From Staphylococcus sp. IVB6181 (GTDB lineage Bacteria > Bacillota > Bacilli > Staphylococcales > Staphylococcaceae), in the NCBI RefSeq assembly GCF_025561445.1, contig NZ_CP095096.1, forward strand, positions 351,822-415,821: a stretch of DNA of 64,000 nucleotides, given 5' to 3'. The position numbers and the translations under genes were made by a program. Under the pieces are notes generated by a model. That model did not search any database, was not told the DNA's origin, and saw only the letters and a list, made by a program, of their open reading frames with translations. Within the stretch, counting starts at the first letter, position 1, and each line of letters opens with the position of its first letter. Shown in pieces: positions 18,930-30,075 of this stretch.

Positions 18930-20576
18930 ATGATGAATAAACGTGTAGGGGAGTATTTAATGGACTGCTTGAGCGCCGCTGGAGTAGATAAAGTATTCGG
19001 CGTTCCTGGCGATTTCAACTTAGCATTCTTGGATGATATTATCAGCAGAAAAGATATTGAATGGATTGGTAATACAAACGAATTAAACGCAAGTTATGCG
19101 GCTGACGGTTATGCACGTATGAACGGTTTAAGTGCAATGGTCACAACATTTGGTGTAGGTGAATTATCTGCAGTGAATGGTGTTGCAGGCCCTTATGCAG
19201 AACGTGTACCTGTGATCGCAATTACAGGTGCACCGACACGTGCAGTTGAAGAAGCGGGCAAATATGTCCACCATTCACTTGGCGAAGGCGAGTTCGACAA
19301 CTATCGCAAAATGTTCAAAGAAATTACGACAGCACAAGGCTACATTACACCTGAAAATGCACAAACAGAAATTCCGCGCTTAATCGATGCGGCATTAGCT
19401 GAAAAACGACCTGTACACTTGCACTTGCCGATTGATGTGGCAATGAGTGAAATCGAGGTTGAAGCAGCATATGAATTACCAAAACGCCAATCAGAAGATG
19501 TCTCAAAATATATTGATATGGTCAAAGATAAATTAAACAGTGCATCACAACCTGTGATTATTGCAGGACATGAAATCAATAGTTTCAAACTGCATGAAAA
19601 ACTAGAAAAATTCGTGAACCAAACACAAATTCCAGTTGCACAATTGTCACTCGGCAAAGGTGCTTTCAACGAAGAAAATCCTTATTACATGGGTATTTAC
19701 GATGGCTCTATCGCAGAAGAAAACATCAGAGACTATGTAGATAACAGTGACGCAATCTTAAATATCGGTGCGAAAATTACCGATTCAGCAACTGCAGGCT
19801 TCTCATACAAATTCGATATCGATGATGTAGTGATGTTAAATCAACACAACTTCAAAATGAATGATACAGAAGCTAGTGATGTAACATTGCCTGGTTTATT
19901 AGACGGCTTATTAGAAATGGATTATGTGAATAAAGCAGATTATCCAAAATATGTACGTCCAGAAGAAGGCAACTACACATTATCAAATGAACCATTAACA
20001 CAAGAAACTTACTTCAAGATGATGCAAGACTTTATTGCGCCGGATGATGTGATTTTAGCTGAACAAGGTACTTCATTCTTTGGTGCTTATGACTTAGCAT
20101 TATATAAAAACAATATGTTCGTAGGCCAACCATTATGGGGCTCAATCGGCTATACACTGCCGGCAACATTAGGTACGCAAATTGCGGATCAAAACCGCCG
20201 CAACTTATTACTCATCGGTGATGGTTCATTACAATTAACAGTACAAAGTATTTCAACAATGATTCGCGAACAAATCAAACCTGTATTGTTCGTCATTAAT
20301 AACGATGGTTATACGGTTGAACGTAAAATTCATGGTGAAAACGAACCTTATAACGACATCTTTATGTGGGATTACAAAGCACTGCCAGCAGTATTCGGTG
20401 CTAAAGATGAAGTGAAAATCCATGATGTTTCAACAAGCGAAGAATTGAAAAAAGCATTTGAAGCGATTAATGCTTATCCAGATATGATGCACTTTGTGGA
20501 AGTGAAAATGGGTATGCATGATGCACCGCACAAATTAGAAGCAATCGGTAAAGCTTTCGCAAAACAAAACAGCTGA
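18930..20576 (+). CDS. ipdC: Indole-3-pyruvate / branched-chain 2-keto acid decarboxylase (thiamine diphosphate enzyme)
   Basis: The protein has 548 residues; the ribosome site AAAGGTGG serves ATG 18930 or 18933. It has the three-domain plan of pyruvate decarboxylase-type enzymes. The N-terminal pyrimidine-binding domain has VFGVPGDFNLAFLD and the catalytic Glu in NELNASYAADGYAR (~residue 50), with the HH pair in YVHHSLGEG (~115). The cofactor motif begins GDGSLQLTVQ (~430) and closes with NNDGYTVE. Such enzymes decarboxylate 2-keto acids from amino acid transamination to aldehydes, a source of aroma compounds in meat-fermenting staphylococci. Indolepyruvate, phenylpyruvate, ketoisocaproate or pyruvate are all possible substrates; sequence alone does not decide. 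It is a single-gene unit between its own promoter and terminator. Confidence 0.85.
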   Translation: MMNKRVGEYLMDCLSAAGVDKVFGVPGDFNLAFLDDIISRKDIEWIGNTNELNASYAADGYARMNGLSAMVTTFGVGELSAVNGVAGPYAERVPVIAITGAPTRAVEEAGKYVHHSLGEGEFDNYRKMFKEITTAQGYITPENAQTEIPRLIDAALAEKRPVHLHLPIDVAMSEIEVEAAYELPKRQSEDVSKYIDMVKDKLNSASQPVIIAGHEINSFKLHEKLEKFVNQTQIPVAQLSLGKGAFNEENPYYMGIYDGSIAEENIRDYVDNSDAILNIGAKITDSATAGFSYKFDIDDVVMLNQHNFKMNDTEASDVTLPGLLDGLLEMDYVNKADYPKYVRPEEGNYTLSNEPLTQETYFKMMQDFIAPDDVILAEQGTSFFGAYDLALYKNNMFVGQPLWGSIGYTLPATLGTQIADQNRRNLLLIGDGSLQLTVQSISTMIREQIKPVLFVINNDGYTVERKIHGENEPYNDIFMWDYKALPAVFGAKDEVKIHDVSTSEELKKAFEAINAYPDMMHFVEVKMGMHDAPHKLEAIGKAFAKQNS

Positions 20577-20624
20577 TCAACTCACAAATTTAATATTGAT
20601 TAAAGCATCAATACACTGCACTTT

Positions 20625-20657
20625 TTCCTCGGCTCTTTAGAGAGTCGGGGATTTTTT
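20625..20657 (+). terminator. Terminator of ipdC
   Basis: CCTCGGCTCT pairs with AGAGTCGGGG around a TTAG loop, followed by ATTTTTT. Confidence 0.85.
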
Positions 20658-21025
20658 GTCTGTTTTCAATGAATCAGACAGAAACGTTGTACTTTTTGAG
20701 AGGATTTCGGTCTGTTCTTCAATAATATCGAACTTTTTAAAAAGAATATTTATGCATTATTTTGGTATATTAAGTTCATTCGATTCGTTAAATTTTAACT
20801 TAACAGTGCATGATTGACGCTATTGATGCATGTCTCACTTGTGTGAAATATATATTTATTCATTCTGAGCCAAATATTTATCTGCATGAATTTGCATTTT
20901 TATAAATAATTCGTTACTGTCTTTATGTAACGTTCGAAAAGAAGTTTGAGTGAATTGATTGTAAAAATGGTGGTTAATGATCAAGTGCATCAACTTCAAT
21001 AAATTAAATAGGGAGTGCAAGACTA
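20658..21025 (+). promoter_or_regulatory. Upstream region of cudT with a candidate CudC operator
   Basis: No gene is visible in these 368 bases. GTTAAATTTTAACTTAAC at 20787-20804 has GTTAA/TTAAC ends 18 bp apart, the same span as the perfect inverted repeat upstream of cudA, and is a candidate site for the CudC repressor. I could not place a confident -35/-10 pair. The leader after it is about 220 bases long. Confidence 0.45.
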
Positions 21026-22690
21026 GTGCAAAAAGCTAAAAAACAAAACAAAGCTAAAAAGTCCCAGATTATGGACTGGACGACGTTTTATGGTACGGTC
21101 TTTATTTTGCTTTTAGCAGTTGTTCCAATGATGGCTTTTCCAAAAGCCAGTCAAAAAGTAATTACAGACATTAACGCCGCAGTTTCAGATTCATTAGGTG
21201 CGGTTTACTTATCTCTAGGTTTAGTTGTATTAGGGTTCGTGCTGTATATTGCCTTCGGAAAATACGGCAATGTAACTTTGGGGAGAGCCAGCGATAAACC
21301 GGAGTTCGGCAACTTTACTTGGGCTGCGATGCTGTTTTGCGCCGGCATTGGTTCAGATATTTTATATTGGGGTGTCATTGAATGGGCATTCTATTATCAA
21401 GTACCGCCGCATGGCGGAAAAGGTATGACAGATTCTGCGTTAGAATATGCGACAATGTACGGCATGTTCCACTGGGGCCCGATTGCGTGGGCAATTTATG
21501 TCTTACCAGCATTGCCGATCGGTTACTTGGTATTCGTTAAGAAAAAGCCTGTTTATAAAATCAGTCAGGCATGCCGTCCTATCTTAAAAGGACAGACAGA
21601 AAAGCTGCCGGGTAAAATTGTAGATATTCTCTTTATCTTCGGTCTGCTTGGCGGTGCCGCAACATCATTAGGGCTAGGTGTTCCGATGATTTCTGCAGGA
21701 ATTGAACGCTTAACTGGTATTGATGGACAAAATATGGTGCTGCGTTCAGCAATCTTAGTAACAATTACATTAATTTTTGCGATCAGTTCTTATACAGGAC
21801 TGAAAAAAGGGATTCAATACTTAAGTGATGTCAACGTATGGTTGTCATTCTTACTCTTAGCCTTTGTCTTTATTGTCGGACCGACAGTGTTCATTATGGA
21901 AACGACAGTAACAGGCTTTGGGAATATGTTGAAAAACTTCTTCCAAATGGCAACATGGTTAGAACCCTTCGGCGGTATTGACGGTCGCAAGGAAACCAAC
22001 TTCCCGCAGCAATGGACAATTTTCTATTGGTCATGGTGGGTAGTTTATGCACCGTTTATCGGATTATTCATTGCTCGTATTTCTAAAGGACGCACATTAA
22101 AAGAAGTGGTTTTAGGAACAATCATTTATGGTACTTTAGGCTGCGTATTATTCTTTGGTATTTTCGGGAACTATGCAGTGTACTTGCAAATTACACATCA
22201 ATTCGATGTCATTCAATTCTTAAATGCTAACGGTACTGAAGCGACAATCATTGAAGTCATGCATCAACTGCCATTCCATAATATTATTGTGGTGCTGTTC
22301 TTAATTTCAGCCTTCTTATTCTTAGCCACAACATTTGATTCAGGTTCATACATCTTAGCATCTGCTTCTCAAAAGAAAGTGATCGGCGAGCCATTACGTG
22401 CAAACCGCTTATTCTGGGCATTTGCTTTATGTTTATTACCATTCTCATTAATGTTAGTCGGCGGACAGCGTGCACTGGATGTCTTAAAAACAGCATCTAT
22501 ACTTGCCAGTGTGCCGCTGATAGTAATCTTCGTCTTTATGATGATTTCCTTTATCATCACCTTGTCGCGAGATCGGATTAAGCTGCAATTAAGGGCAGAA
22601 CGATTAAGAAAAGCAGAACATCGCTTACTGAAAATCAATCAAATCGCAGAAGAACGAGAAGAGGCACAATCGACAAACAGTAAAGAATAG
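21026..22690 (+). CDS. cudT: BCCT-family choline transporter
   Basis: The protein has 554 residues from a GTG at 21026 behind GGGAG. It has the BCCT fold of about 12 membrane helices: a basic N-terminus (KAKKQNKAKKSQ), then helices from residue ~18. The family signature region, with Trp-rich YWGVIEWAFYYQ (~115-127) and FYWSWWVVYAPFIGLFIARIS (~335-355), contains the aromatic residues that line the quaternary-amine site. Length is normal and the C-terminal tail is charged (RLRKAEHR). Next to CudC, CudA and CudB it most likely imports choline for oxidation to glycine betaine, an osmoprotectant. It has its own long leader and shares a bidirectional terminator with cudC. Confidence 0.88.
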   Translation: MQKAKKQNKAKKSQIMDWTTFYGTVFILLLAVVPMMAFPKASQKVITDINAAVSDSLGAVYLSLGLVVLGFVLYIAFGKYGNVTLGRASDKPEFGNFTWAAMLFCAGIGSDILYWGVIEWAFYYQVPPHGGKGMTDSALEYATMYGMFHWGPIAWAIYVLPALPIGYLVFVKKKPVYKISQACRPILKGQTEKLPGKIVDILFIFGLLGGAATSLGLGVPMISAGIERLTGIDGQNMVLRSAILVTITLIFAISSYTGLKKGIQYLSDVNVWLSFLLLAFVFIVGPTVFIMETTVTGFGNMLKNFFQMATWLEPFGGIDGRKETNFPQQWTIFYWSWWVVYAPFIGLFIARISKGRTLKEVVLGTIIYGTLGCVLFFGIFGNYAVYLQITHQFDVIQFLNANGTEATIIEVMHQLPFHNIIVVLFLISAFLFLATTFDSGSYILASASQKKVIGEPLRANRLFWAFALCLLPFSLMLVGGQRALDVLKTASILASVPLIVIFVFMMISFIITLSRDRIKLQLRAERLRKAEHRLLKINQIAEEREEAQSTNSKE

Positions 22691-22716
22691 ACTGATGAAG
22701 TATTCATCATATAATT

Positions 22717-22759
22717 AAAACGGCCCGTACGCATTGGATTTTTGCGTACGGGCCGTTTT
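22717..22759. terminator. Bidirectional terminator between cudT and cudC
   Basis: A perfect 17-bp stem (22717-22733 with 22743-22759) has As on the left and Ts on the right, so it serves both convergent genes. Confidence 0.9.
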
Positions 22760-22785
22760 ATGTTCTGCAAGTTGTCTCAGAACCA

Positions 22786-23343
22786 TTATGATAAATTTTT
22801 AGGCTCGGGAATTGGGAAATATTTAAAGATTTCACCTGTACGAATTGCTTCGTTGATTTGAGATAGCCATTCGTAATAAATACGAGAGTGCTCAAGCTGG
22901 TCGCAAACCTGTTGCGCATAAGCTCTTGTCTCTTCATCAACATCATCAGCATTTAATACGTCGTGAATAATTTTTTCAGCTTCATCAAGCGAAGCCATAT
23001 TGACATTGATTTCTCGCGAGAACTTTACATCAAAGAAATGTCTGAAGAACACAAAGAAATCTTTCTCTGCCACAAAGTGCTGTTTGCGGCTGCCGCGTGT
23101 AAACTGCTGCTTCACTAAATCATATTCTTGAAGCCTTTTGACCCCTGTACTCATACTAGGCTTGCTCATCTGCAATTTCTCACGCATTTGATCTAATGTC
23201 ATATTATCTTCAAAGACCATAGTCCCGTAAAGGTTGCCGACACTGCGATTAATGCCGTATAAATCCATCGTTTCGCCAATCGCGCTGATTACTAAATCTT
23301 TAGCTTCTTCGATGGCGTGTTCATATTGATTTGAACCTGTCAT
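22786..23343 (-). CDS. cudC: GbsR/MarR-type repressor of choline metabolism
   Basis: The protein has 185 residues from ATG 23343. The winged helix spans residues ~35-95: GTMVFEDNMTLDQMREKLQM, SKPSMSTGVKRLQEYDLVKQ (recognition helix) and a wing with TRGSRKQHFVAEKDF. The longer C-terminal helical part is typical of GbsR-like regulators, which sense choline and repress betaine-synthesis genes. It is transcribed convergently with cudT and divergently from cudA, so the 241-bp space to cudA probably holds both promoters. The order transporter, regulator, dehydrogenases matches the cudTCAB cluster described in S. xylosus. Two similar 18-bp inverted repeats upstream of cudT and cudA are candidate binding sites. 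Confidence 0.87.
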   Translation of the reverse strand: MTGSNQYEHAIEEAKDLVISAIGETMDLYGINRSVGNLYGTMVFEDNMTLDQMREKLQMSKPSMSTGVKRLQEYDLVKQQFTRGSRKQHFVAEKDFFVFFRHFFDVKFSREINVNMASLDEAEKIIHDVLNADDVDEETRAYAQQVCDQLEHSRIYYEWLSQINEAIRTGEIFKYFPIPEPKNLS

Positions 23344-23501
23344 AACTTAAACCTCCGTCCACTACATTTATATTCATTTTAGAGTTAATTCGCTGATTCG
23401 TCCAATATTGATAATTGATACGTAGACAGCTGAATTATCATGTTACTGCTATTTGCGCACAATGCTTAGTTTGCATTTGCAATTATACATAATTTCATAG
23501 T

Positions 23502-23565
23502 TTGACATGTTCTCTTATTCCATGCTAACATAAACTTTGTAAAATTAGTTAAATAAAAATTTAAC
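23502..23565 (+). promoter_or_regulatory. cudA promoter with candidate CudC operator
   Basis: TTGACA (23502-23507) and TAACAT (23526-23531), 18 bases apart, give a plausible promoter. GTTAAATAAAAATTTAAC (23548-23565) is a perfect inverted repeat (7-bp arms, 4-bp centre) about 10 bases past the predicted start, a position that would block transcription. The ribosome site GGAGG follows. Confidence 0.55.
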
Positions 23566-23584
23566 AAAGTTAACGGAGGTCGAA

Positions 23585-25078
23585 ATGATGGAACTTGTAG
23601 AACGTTTATCTCGCCAGCAATTTATTGATGGTGAATGGGTAGACAGTGCAAATAAAGCCACAAGAGAAATAATCAATCCTTATAATCAAGAAGTAATCTT
23701 TGAAGTCTCAGAAGCCGCACCAGAAGATGCAGAACGTGCAGTGAAAGCTGCGAGACGTGCTTTCGATCAAGGTGACTATGCGAATGAAACAAGTGAAGTC
23801 AAAGGACAAAAAGTCAGAGCAGTCGCTGATAAAATTAAAGAAAACAGAGAAGAATTAGCAAAACTTGAAACATTGGATACAGGCAAAACTTACGAAGAAT
23901 CCTTAGCAGATATGGATGACATTCATAATGTTTTCATGTACTTTGCAGGTTTAGCAGATAAAGACGGCGGTGAAATCATCAATTCACCGATTCCAGGAAC
24001 TGAAAGTAAAATTGTGAAAGAACCAGTTGGGGTGGTTACACAAATTACACCTTGGAACTATCCGTTATTGCAAGCTTCATGGAAAATCGCACCGGCACTT
24101 GCGACAGGTTGTTCATTAGTGATGAAGCCAAGCGAAATCACACCACTAACAACAATTCGTGTCTTTGAATTAATGGAAGAAGTCGGTTTCCCTAAAGGTG
24201 TTATCAATTTAGTATTAGGTGCCGGATCAGTTGTTGGCGACGTATTATCAGGTTCTCCTGAAGTCGACCTAGTATCATTTACCGGCGGAATTCAAACTGG
24301 TAAACACATTATGAAACAAGCAGCGAACCATGTTACGAATGTTGCATTAGAACTTGGCGGCAAGAACCCTAATGTGATATTCGAAGATGCAGACTTTGAT
24401 TTGGCAGTAGACCAAGCACTAAACGGCGGTTACTTCCATGCCGGACAAGTTTGTTCAGCAGGTTCACGCATCATTGTTCAAAATTCAATTAAAGAGAAAT
24501 TCGAAAAAGCATTAGTAGAACGTGTTGAAAAAATCCGTTTAGGCAACGGCTTTGATGACACAACAGAAGTCGGCCCGTTAATTTCAGCTGAACATCTGGC
24601 TAAAGTAGAAGGCTACATGGATGTTGCAAAAGAAGACGGCGCAACAATTGCGACAGGGGGCAAACGTCCAACAAGAGAAGACTTGAAAGACGGTTTTTTC
24701 TTTGAACCGACAGTGATTACAAATTGCGATACGTCAATGCGTATTGTACAAGAAGAAGTATTCGGACCAGTTGTGACAGTAGAAGGATTCGAAGATGAAG
24801 CAGATGCTGTGCGTCTTGCGAATGATTCTATCTACGGTTTAGCAGGTGCAGTGTTCTCTCAAGACATCGGTAAAGCACAACGTGTTGCGAACCGTTTACG
24901 TATGGGAACAGTTTGGATTAACGATTTCCATCCTTACTTTGCACAAGCACCATGGGGCGGCTATAAACAATCAGGTATCGGCCGTGAACTTGGCAAAGAA
25001 GGTTTAGAAGAGTACTTGGTTTCAAAACATGTATTAACGAACTATCAACCAGAACCAGTGAATTGGTTTAAAGGATAA
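23585..25078 (+). CDS. cudA: Betaine aldehyde dehydrogenase (NAD+-dependent)
   Basis: The protein has 497 residues, ATG 23585 behind CGGAGG. It oxidises betaine aldehyde to glycine betaine in the cytoplasm. Aldehyde dehydrogenase marks are complete: the TPWNYPLLQASWKIAPALA cofactor region (~155), SFTGGIQTGK (~235), the general base in VALELGGKNP (Glu ~258), the catalytic Cys in HAGQVCSAGSR (~292), EEVFGPV (~392) and the C-terminal WGGYKQSGIGRELG. It lies between CudC and the choline dehydrogenase CudB, 111 bases upstream of the latter, and is probably co-transcribed with it through a partial hairpin. Confidence 0.92.
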   Translation: MMELVERLSRQQFIDGEWVDSANKATREIINPYNQEVIFEVSEAAPEDAERAVKAARRAFDQGDYANETSEVKGQKVRAVADKIKENREELAKLETLDTGKTYEESLADMDDIHNVFMYFAGLADKDGGEIINSPIPGTESKIVKEPVGVVTQITPWNYPLLQASWKIAPALATGCSLVMKPSEITPLTTIRVFELMEEVGFPKGVINLVLGAGSVVGDVLSGSPEVDLVSFTGGIQTGKHIMKQAANHVTNVALELGGKNPNVIFEDADFDLAVDQALNGGYFHAGQVCSAGSRIIVQNSIKEKFEKALVERVEKIRLGNGFDDTTEVGPLISAEHLAKVEGYMDVAKEDGATIATGGKRPTREDLKDGFFFEPTVITNCDTSMRIVQEEVFGPVVTVEGFEDEADAVRLANDSIYGLAGAVFSQDIGKAQRVANRLRMGTVWINDFHPYFAQAPWGGYKQSGIGRELGKEGLEEYLVSKHVLTNYQPEPVNWFKG

Positions 25079-25092
25079 TAATTTTAAATAAA

Positions 25093-25149
25093 GCGAGAAT
25101 ACAGGCAAAGCAGAGGTACAAGTCCTCATATTTGCCCCTCTGTTCTCGC
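25093..25149 (+). promoter_or_regulatory. Hairpin between cudA and cudB, possible attenuator or partial terminator
   Basis: GCGAGAATACAG pairs with CTGTTCTCGC around a long loop that itself contains AGGCAAA and TTTGCCC and AGAGG and CCTCT. ATTTTT follows. It may lower read-through to cudB or stabilise mRNA ends. Confidence 0.45.
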
Positions 25150-25189
25150 CATTTTTATGACAAATCATGGATAAAAAGGAGAAAGAGCT

Positions 25190-26875
25190 ATGACGAAATC
25201 GTATGATTATGATTATATTATTATCGGCGGAGGCAGTGCCGGTTCAGTATTAGGCAATCGTTTAAGTGTGAACAAGAACAATGAAGTATTGGTATTAGAA
25301 GCAGGACGCAGCGACTATTTCTGGGATTTGTTTATTCAAATGCCGGCAGCGCTGATGTATCCATCAGGCAATCGTTTCTATGACTGGATTTATGCGACAA
25401 ACAACGAACCGCATATGGGCGGACGCCAAGTTGCACACGCCCGCGGTAAAGTATTAGGCGGATCAAGTTCAATCAACGGTATGATTTATCAGCGCGGCAA
25501 TCCTATGGACTATGAAAAATGGGGTGCGCCAAAAGGTATGGAAACATGGGACTTTGCGCATTGCTTACCATATTTCAAACGTTTAGAAACAACATTCGGT
25601 TCTAAGAAAGATGACAAATACCGCGGCCACCATGGTCCAATCAAATTAAAACGCGGACCGGCTAAGAATCCGTTATTCCAAGCATTCTTCGATGCTGGGG
25701 TACAAGCAGGCTACAATAAAACACCTGATGTGAATGGTTTTCGTCAAGAAGGTTTCGGACCTTTCGACAGCCAAGTGCATAACGGCCGCCGTGTATCAGC
25801 TTCACGTGCTTACTTGCATCCGGTAATGAAACGTAAAAACTTGCATGTGAAAACACGTGCATTCGTTACAAAACTGAACTTTGACGGCAACAAAGTAACA
25901 GGCGTTACTTTCAAACGCAACGGTAAACTTCATACTGTTACAGCAAAAGAAGTGATTTTATCAGGCGGCGCATTCAATACACCGCAAATACTTCAATTGT
26001 CAGGTATCGGTGATTCTGAACACTTGAAATCATTAGGAATTGAACCGCGTATCCACTTGCCAGGTGTCGGCGAAAACTTTGAAGACCACTTAGAAGTGTA
26101 CATTCAGCACGCAGCGTCTCAACCAGTTTCAGAACAACCGAGCTTGAATCCGTTGAAGATGCCTTGGATTGGTCTGCAATGGATCTTCAGCCGTACAGGC
26201 CCAGCCGCAACTAACCACTTTGAAGGCGGAGGTTTCGTACGTTCTAATGATGACGTGAAATATCCAAACTTGATGTTCCACTTCTTGCCGTTAGCTGTAC
26301 GTTATGATGGACAAAAAGCAGAAACACAACACGGTTTCCAAGTACACGTCGGACCAATGTATTCTAACTCACGCGGCAGCTTGAAGATTAAATCGAAGGA
26401 TCCTTTTGAACATCCAGACTTTGTCTTCAATTACTTATCAACTAAAGAAGATGAACGCGAGTGGGTAGAAGCCATCCGCGTTGCGAGAAATATTTTATCT
26501 CAACCAGCATTAGCACCTTATAATGCAGGAGAAATCTCACCTGGACCAGAGGTACAAACAGATGAAGAGATTTTAGATTGGGTTCGCCGCGACGCAGAAA
26601 CGGCATTGCATCCATCATGCAGTGCGAAAATGGGACCTGCTTCAGATCCTATGGCAGTTGTCGATCCGTTAACAATGAAAGTACACGGCATGGAAAACTT
26701 GCGTGTTGTGGATGCATCAGTAATGCCTACAACAACAAACGGCAACATTCATGCGCCAGTATTAATGATTGCTGAGAAAGCTGCAGATATCATTTTAGGC
26801 AACACACCAATGGAACCTGAATATATGGATTACTACCAACATGGCAAGCATGACAAAAATGCGGGTACAGTATAA
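25190..26875 (+). CDS. cudB: Choline dehydrogenase, GMC flavoprotein
   Basis: The protein has 561 residues from ATG 25190 behind AAGGAG. It oxidises choline to betaine aldehyde with FAD. The FAD-binding [16 protein letters not shown] lies at the N-terminus. GMC signature 1 is [20 protein letters not shown] (~83-102) and signature 2 is [15 protein letters not shown] (~263). The catalytic HPSCSAKMG (His ~472) and [17 protein letters not shown] (~513-530) hold the active-site His residues. The length suits bacterial BetA-type enzymes. It is the last gene of the cluster and closes with a strong terminator. Product passes to CudA. Confidence 0.92.
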   Translation: MTKSYDYDYIIIGGGSAGSVLGNRLSVNKNNEVLVLEAGRSDYFWDLFIQMPAALMYPSGNRFYDWIYATNNEPHMGGRQVAHARGKVLGGSSSINGMIYQRGNPMDYEKWGAPKGMETWDFAHCLPYFKRLETTFGSKKDDKYRGHHGPIKLKRGPAKNPLFQAFFDAGVQAGYNKTPDVNGFRQEGFGPFDSQVHNGRRVSASRAYLHPVMKRKNLHVKTRAFVTKLNFDGNKVTGVTFKRNGKLHTVTAKEVILSGGAFNTPQILQLSGIGDSEHLKSLGIEPRIHLPGVGENFEDHLEVYIQHAASQPVSEQPSLNPLKMPWIGLQWIFSRTGPAATNHFEGGGFVRSNDDVKYPNLMFHFLPLAVRYDGQKAETQHGFQVHVGPMYSNSRGSLKIKSKDPFEHPDFVFNYLSTKEDEREWVEAIRVARNILSQPALAPYNAGEISPGPEVQTDEEILDWVRRDAETALHPSCSAKMGPASDPMAVVDPLTMKVHGMENLRVVDASVMPTTTNGNIHAPVLMIAEKAADIILGNTPMEPEYMDYYQHGKHDKNAGTV

Positions 26876-26887
26876 TATTACTCATTT

Positions 26888-26922
26888 AGAGGTTTTCTAC
26901 TTTGTAGAGAACCTCTTTTTTT
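26888..26922 (+). terminator. Terminator of the cudAB operon
   Basis: AGAGGTTTTCTAC pairs with GTAGAGAACCTCT around a short loop, followed by a T run. Confidence 0.88.
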
Positions 26923-27152
26923 AAATTTATAAAAACTTTTTTTCAGATTTTAAAGTAATCTAACAAATGTTTGGTAAAAAACCTTGAATGCCTTGTCATT
27001 TCTAAATTTGCTGAAATAGTGTTTATAATTACACGTTTGTACAAATATTAAGTTATTGTAAATTTGCTTTAGTAAAACCTAATAATTATGAAAAGTTTGT
27101 TCTATTTATGCAATGATTATTCAGAAATTTTAGACTTGTCAAATAAATCTAG

Positions 27153-27180
27153 TAGACATTGATTTAGAATGTTGTATAAT
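27153..27180 (+). promoter_or_regulatory. Promoter of the second YSIRK gene
   Basis: TAGACA (27153-27158) and TATAAT (27175-27180) are 16 bases apart, exactly as in the promoter of the third YSIRK gene at 35444-35471. The region 26923-27152 before it is AT-rich with no gene seen. Confidence 0.65.
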
Positions 27181-28134
27181 TGGTTCATGGTTACTAATTG
27201 CGAAAAGAAAATAAAACTAAATAAAATCAATTATGCTTAATTCGATAGAAAGCAACTTGGGTTTGTGTAATGATTTTGATTTAGCAAAATTGACAGTAAC
27301 CGTTTTATTTAAAAGTAAATAGGGGGAAATTTCATGAAGAAATTGGATTTTTTACCTAATAGACAAAACAAGTATTCTATCCGTAAATTCACGGTAGGTA
27401 CTGCGTCTATCTTATTAGGAACAATCTTGATTTCCGGGGCAACTGAAGAAGCAAAAGCTGCTGAAACAACAGATACAGGCAGCCAAACATCAACTTCTGA
27501 TACTACCGGATCAACTGACACTTCAAGCACACAAGCTGCAGAAACAGGGGCACAAACGACAAATACACAAACTGAGTCAAATATTCAACCTACCGATAGT
27601 TCGAAAGAGGCATCGTCTTCTACAGAAACACAAGCACCATCATCAAGTACTTCAGGTACAGCAGATTCTACAACTGCACCGAAAACATCAGATGCACCGA
27701 CAGCTGATAGTACACAAACAACTGACAATTCAACATCAGCTACACAAGCACCTGATGCTGCGCCAGCACCAGAAACTAAAGCGGACGCAACTAACGACCA
27801 GTTGGCAGGCGACACTGCAGCTGATACATCAAAAACACAAACTGATTCAGGATCATCAGCGGATACAGCTCAACCATCAACCGACCAACCATCAGGTCAA
27901 AATGATACATCAAATACAACTGCACCTGATTCAGCTTCAGGTACAACTTCAGGCACAACTGAAGCACCAAAAGCAGATGCACAAGCACCATCAGGCGACT
28001 CAACTACAACGTCTCAAACTACTGAAGCGCCAAAAACAGATGCACCAAAAACAGATGCACCAAAAGCAGATGCGCCGACTGGTACTACTGACAATACAAC
28101 GTCAGAAACACAAGCACCAGAAGCACCAACATCT

Positions 28135-28137
28135 TAA
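28135..28137 (+). other. First in-frame TAA of the second YSIRK gene
   Basis: It follows APEAPTS in the Thr/Ser-rich linker. The frame continues SNTTQQQSGTADSTP, so only this codon is affected. Confidence 0.9.
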
Positions 28138-28833
28138 AGCAATACAACACAACAACAATCAGGTACAGCTGACAGCACGCCGACATCAGGCACACAAACT
28201 ACATTATCAGCACCAGAATCTGGTCAAACAACAGCACCTGATACAAGCACTGTAACTTCAGCGCCTTTAGCGCAAGATGTGACGTCTGCATTAGAAGGCA
28301 GCACAGATCAATCAAAAGCGTTAACTGATTACTTAGCGACTGAAAACAACTTGTCACCAGAAACAGCACAACAAGTTGTGGATGGTATGAATGTTGATTT
28401 AGCAAGTGCATCTAACGAAGAAATCTCAAATGCATTGATTTCATCATACTTGCTTAATTCACAAAATGCGCCTGGAAGCGAACCTTTAGCAGATGCTTCA
28501 ACATTGCAAGCACCAGCTCAAAGTTCACAAACTTCACCAACAGGTACAACAATGTTCCGTTCATTAGCAGCGGTACAAGAACCTGCAACACAAGTTGGAA
28601 CTTGGGATGAATATGTTGCAGCGATGAACGATACTTCAGTATCTAACATCCAGTTGACAGGTGATATTACTGCGAACAAACTTGGTTCTTTAACTGCAGG
28701 TACTGGACGCAGCGTGACAGTTGACGGCGGCGGTTATACATTAGACACTGCTAACTATTACTTGAACGCACCAGTTAACAGCGGCAACTGGGATATCAAA
28801 TTGCAAAATACAAATCTTAAAACGAACATTTCA

Positions 28834-28836
28834 TAA
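28834..28836 (+). other. Second in-frame TAA of the second YSIRK gene
   Basis: It follows LKTNIS inside the beta-helix region. The frame continues GFVNFAPSTTTQHTL in the same domain. Confidence 0.9.
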
Positions 28837-30075
28837 GGATTTGTAAACTTTGCGCCAAGCACAACAACTCAACATACATTAACTTTAAGAGATGTGACAC
28901 ACACTGGTAAGAACATTATTAATGACACGAATATTAATAATAATGTGACAGTCAACCTTGAAGGCAATGTAACATCTACAAGTACAGATAATGTGGTTGC
29001 GAATGCGACAATCGGTGCGAAGAATATCAACATTGCACCTTACGCGACTGTAGATATGACACGTACTGGCTTAGGAAGTGCTTTCCAAGCATCAGATAAC
29101 GGTTCAATCACTACAGGTACAGGTTCAACAGTGAATGTGGACGTTTCAGCTTCAAATCCATGGGGCGTTTCAAACGGCAACACTGCATTCAAATCAGGCA
29201 ACAATGTCACTGTTCAATTAGGTGACGGCTCAACTACAAATGTTACAGGCCAAAATATCTTTGATTTCGGCAACGGCGGTACTTTAAATACAGGTATCGG
29301 TTCAACAGTGAACGTTGACCAAAAAGGTAACGGCAACATTGTGAACATGGGCAAAAACAGTACATTTGAAGTTGCACAAGACTCTAAATTCATCGCATAC
29401 TCTGACGGACACCGTATCGGTAACTGGGAGCAAGATAACTTAATCGGTTTAGACGGCAACTCACAAATCTTAGTTGATGAAAATGCGACATTGTTCTTAG
29501 ATGCGAAAAACCATCAATGGAACCCTGATACGCAAACACAAGTCGGCGCTTACAACGACTTAGTGAACATTAACGCAGTAGGTGATGAAACAGCATTACT
29601 ACACGTTAAAGATAACGCAACATTAGATTTGCGTACGGATAACTGCAACTACTATGCAGAGATTATTTCAATTCCTCTAGGCGGTACAAACCCAGACCGC
29701 AGATATATCTTTGATGATGCATACTATGTGAACTTGCAAAAAACAAGCAAAGTCACAAGCGGTCAAAGTGCGAATGGTGAAAAACCAAACTTAATCTTTA
29801 TGGATCCAGGTTCACCAGGTTACTTCCAATGGAACGGTTCATACATTGCGAAAACTTGGGATCCGTTACACTTCAGCGATCCTAACCAACACGCTGATGC
29901 GGATAACGTATGGCAAGATGTTGTTGACTTAAGAGCAGAACAAGAAGGTTTCTCTACAGGTGTTCCGACTTATAATGAGCAAGAGTCTACATTAACAAGT
30001 ACTACAGGTACACCATTATCTGAATTAAACTTAAACTATGCACAACGTTTAGTATTAATCAGTAACAACTCAACA

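Noticed and set aside
25079..25189. Riboswitch upstream of cudB
   Set aside because: The fold is a simple long hairpin with nested pairs; no recognised aptamer sequence was seen.
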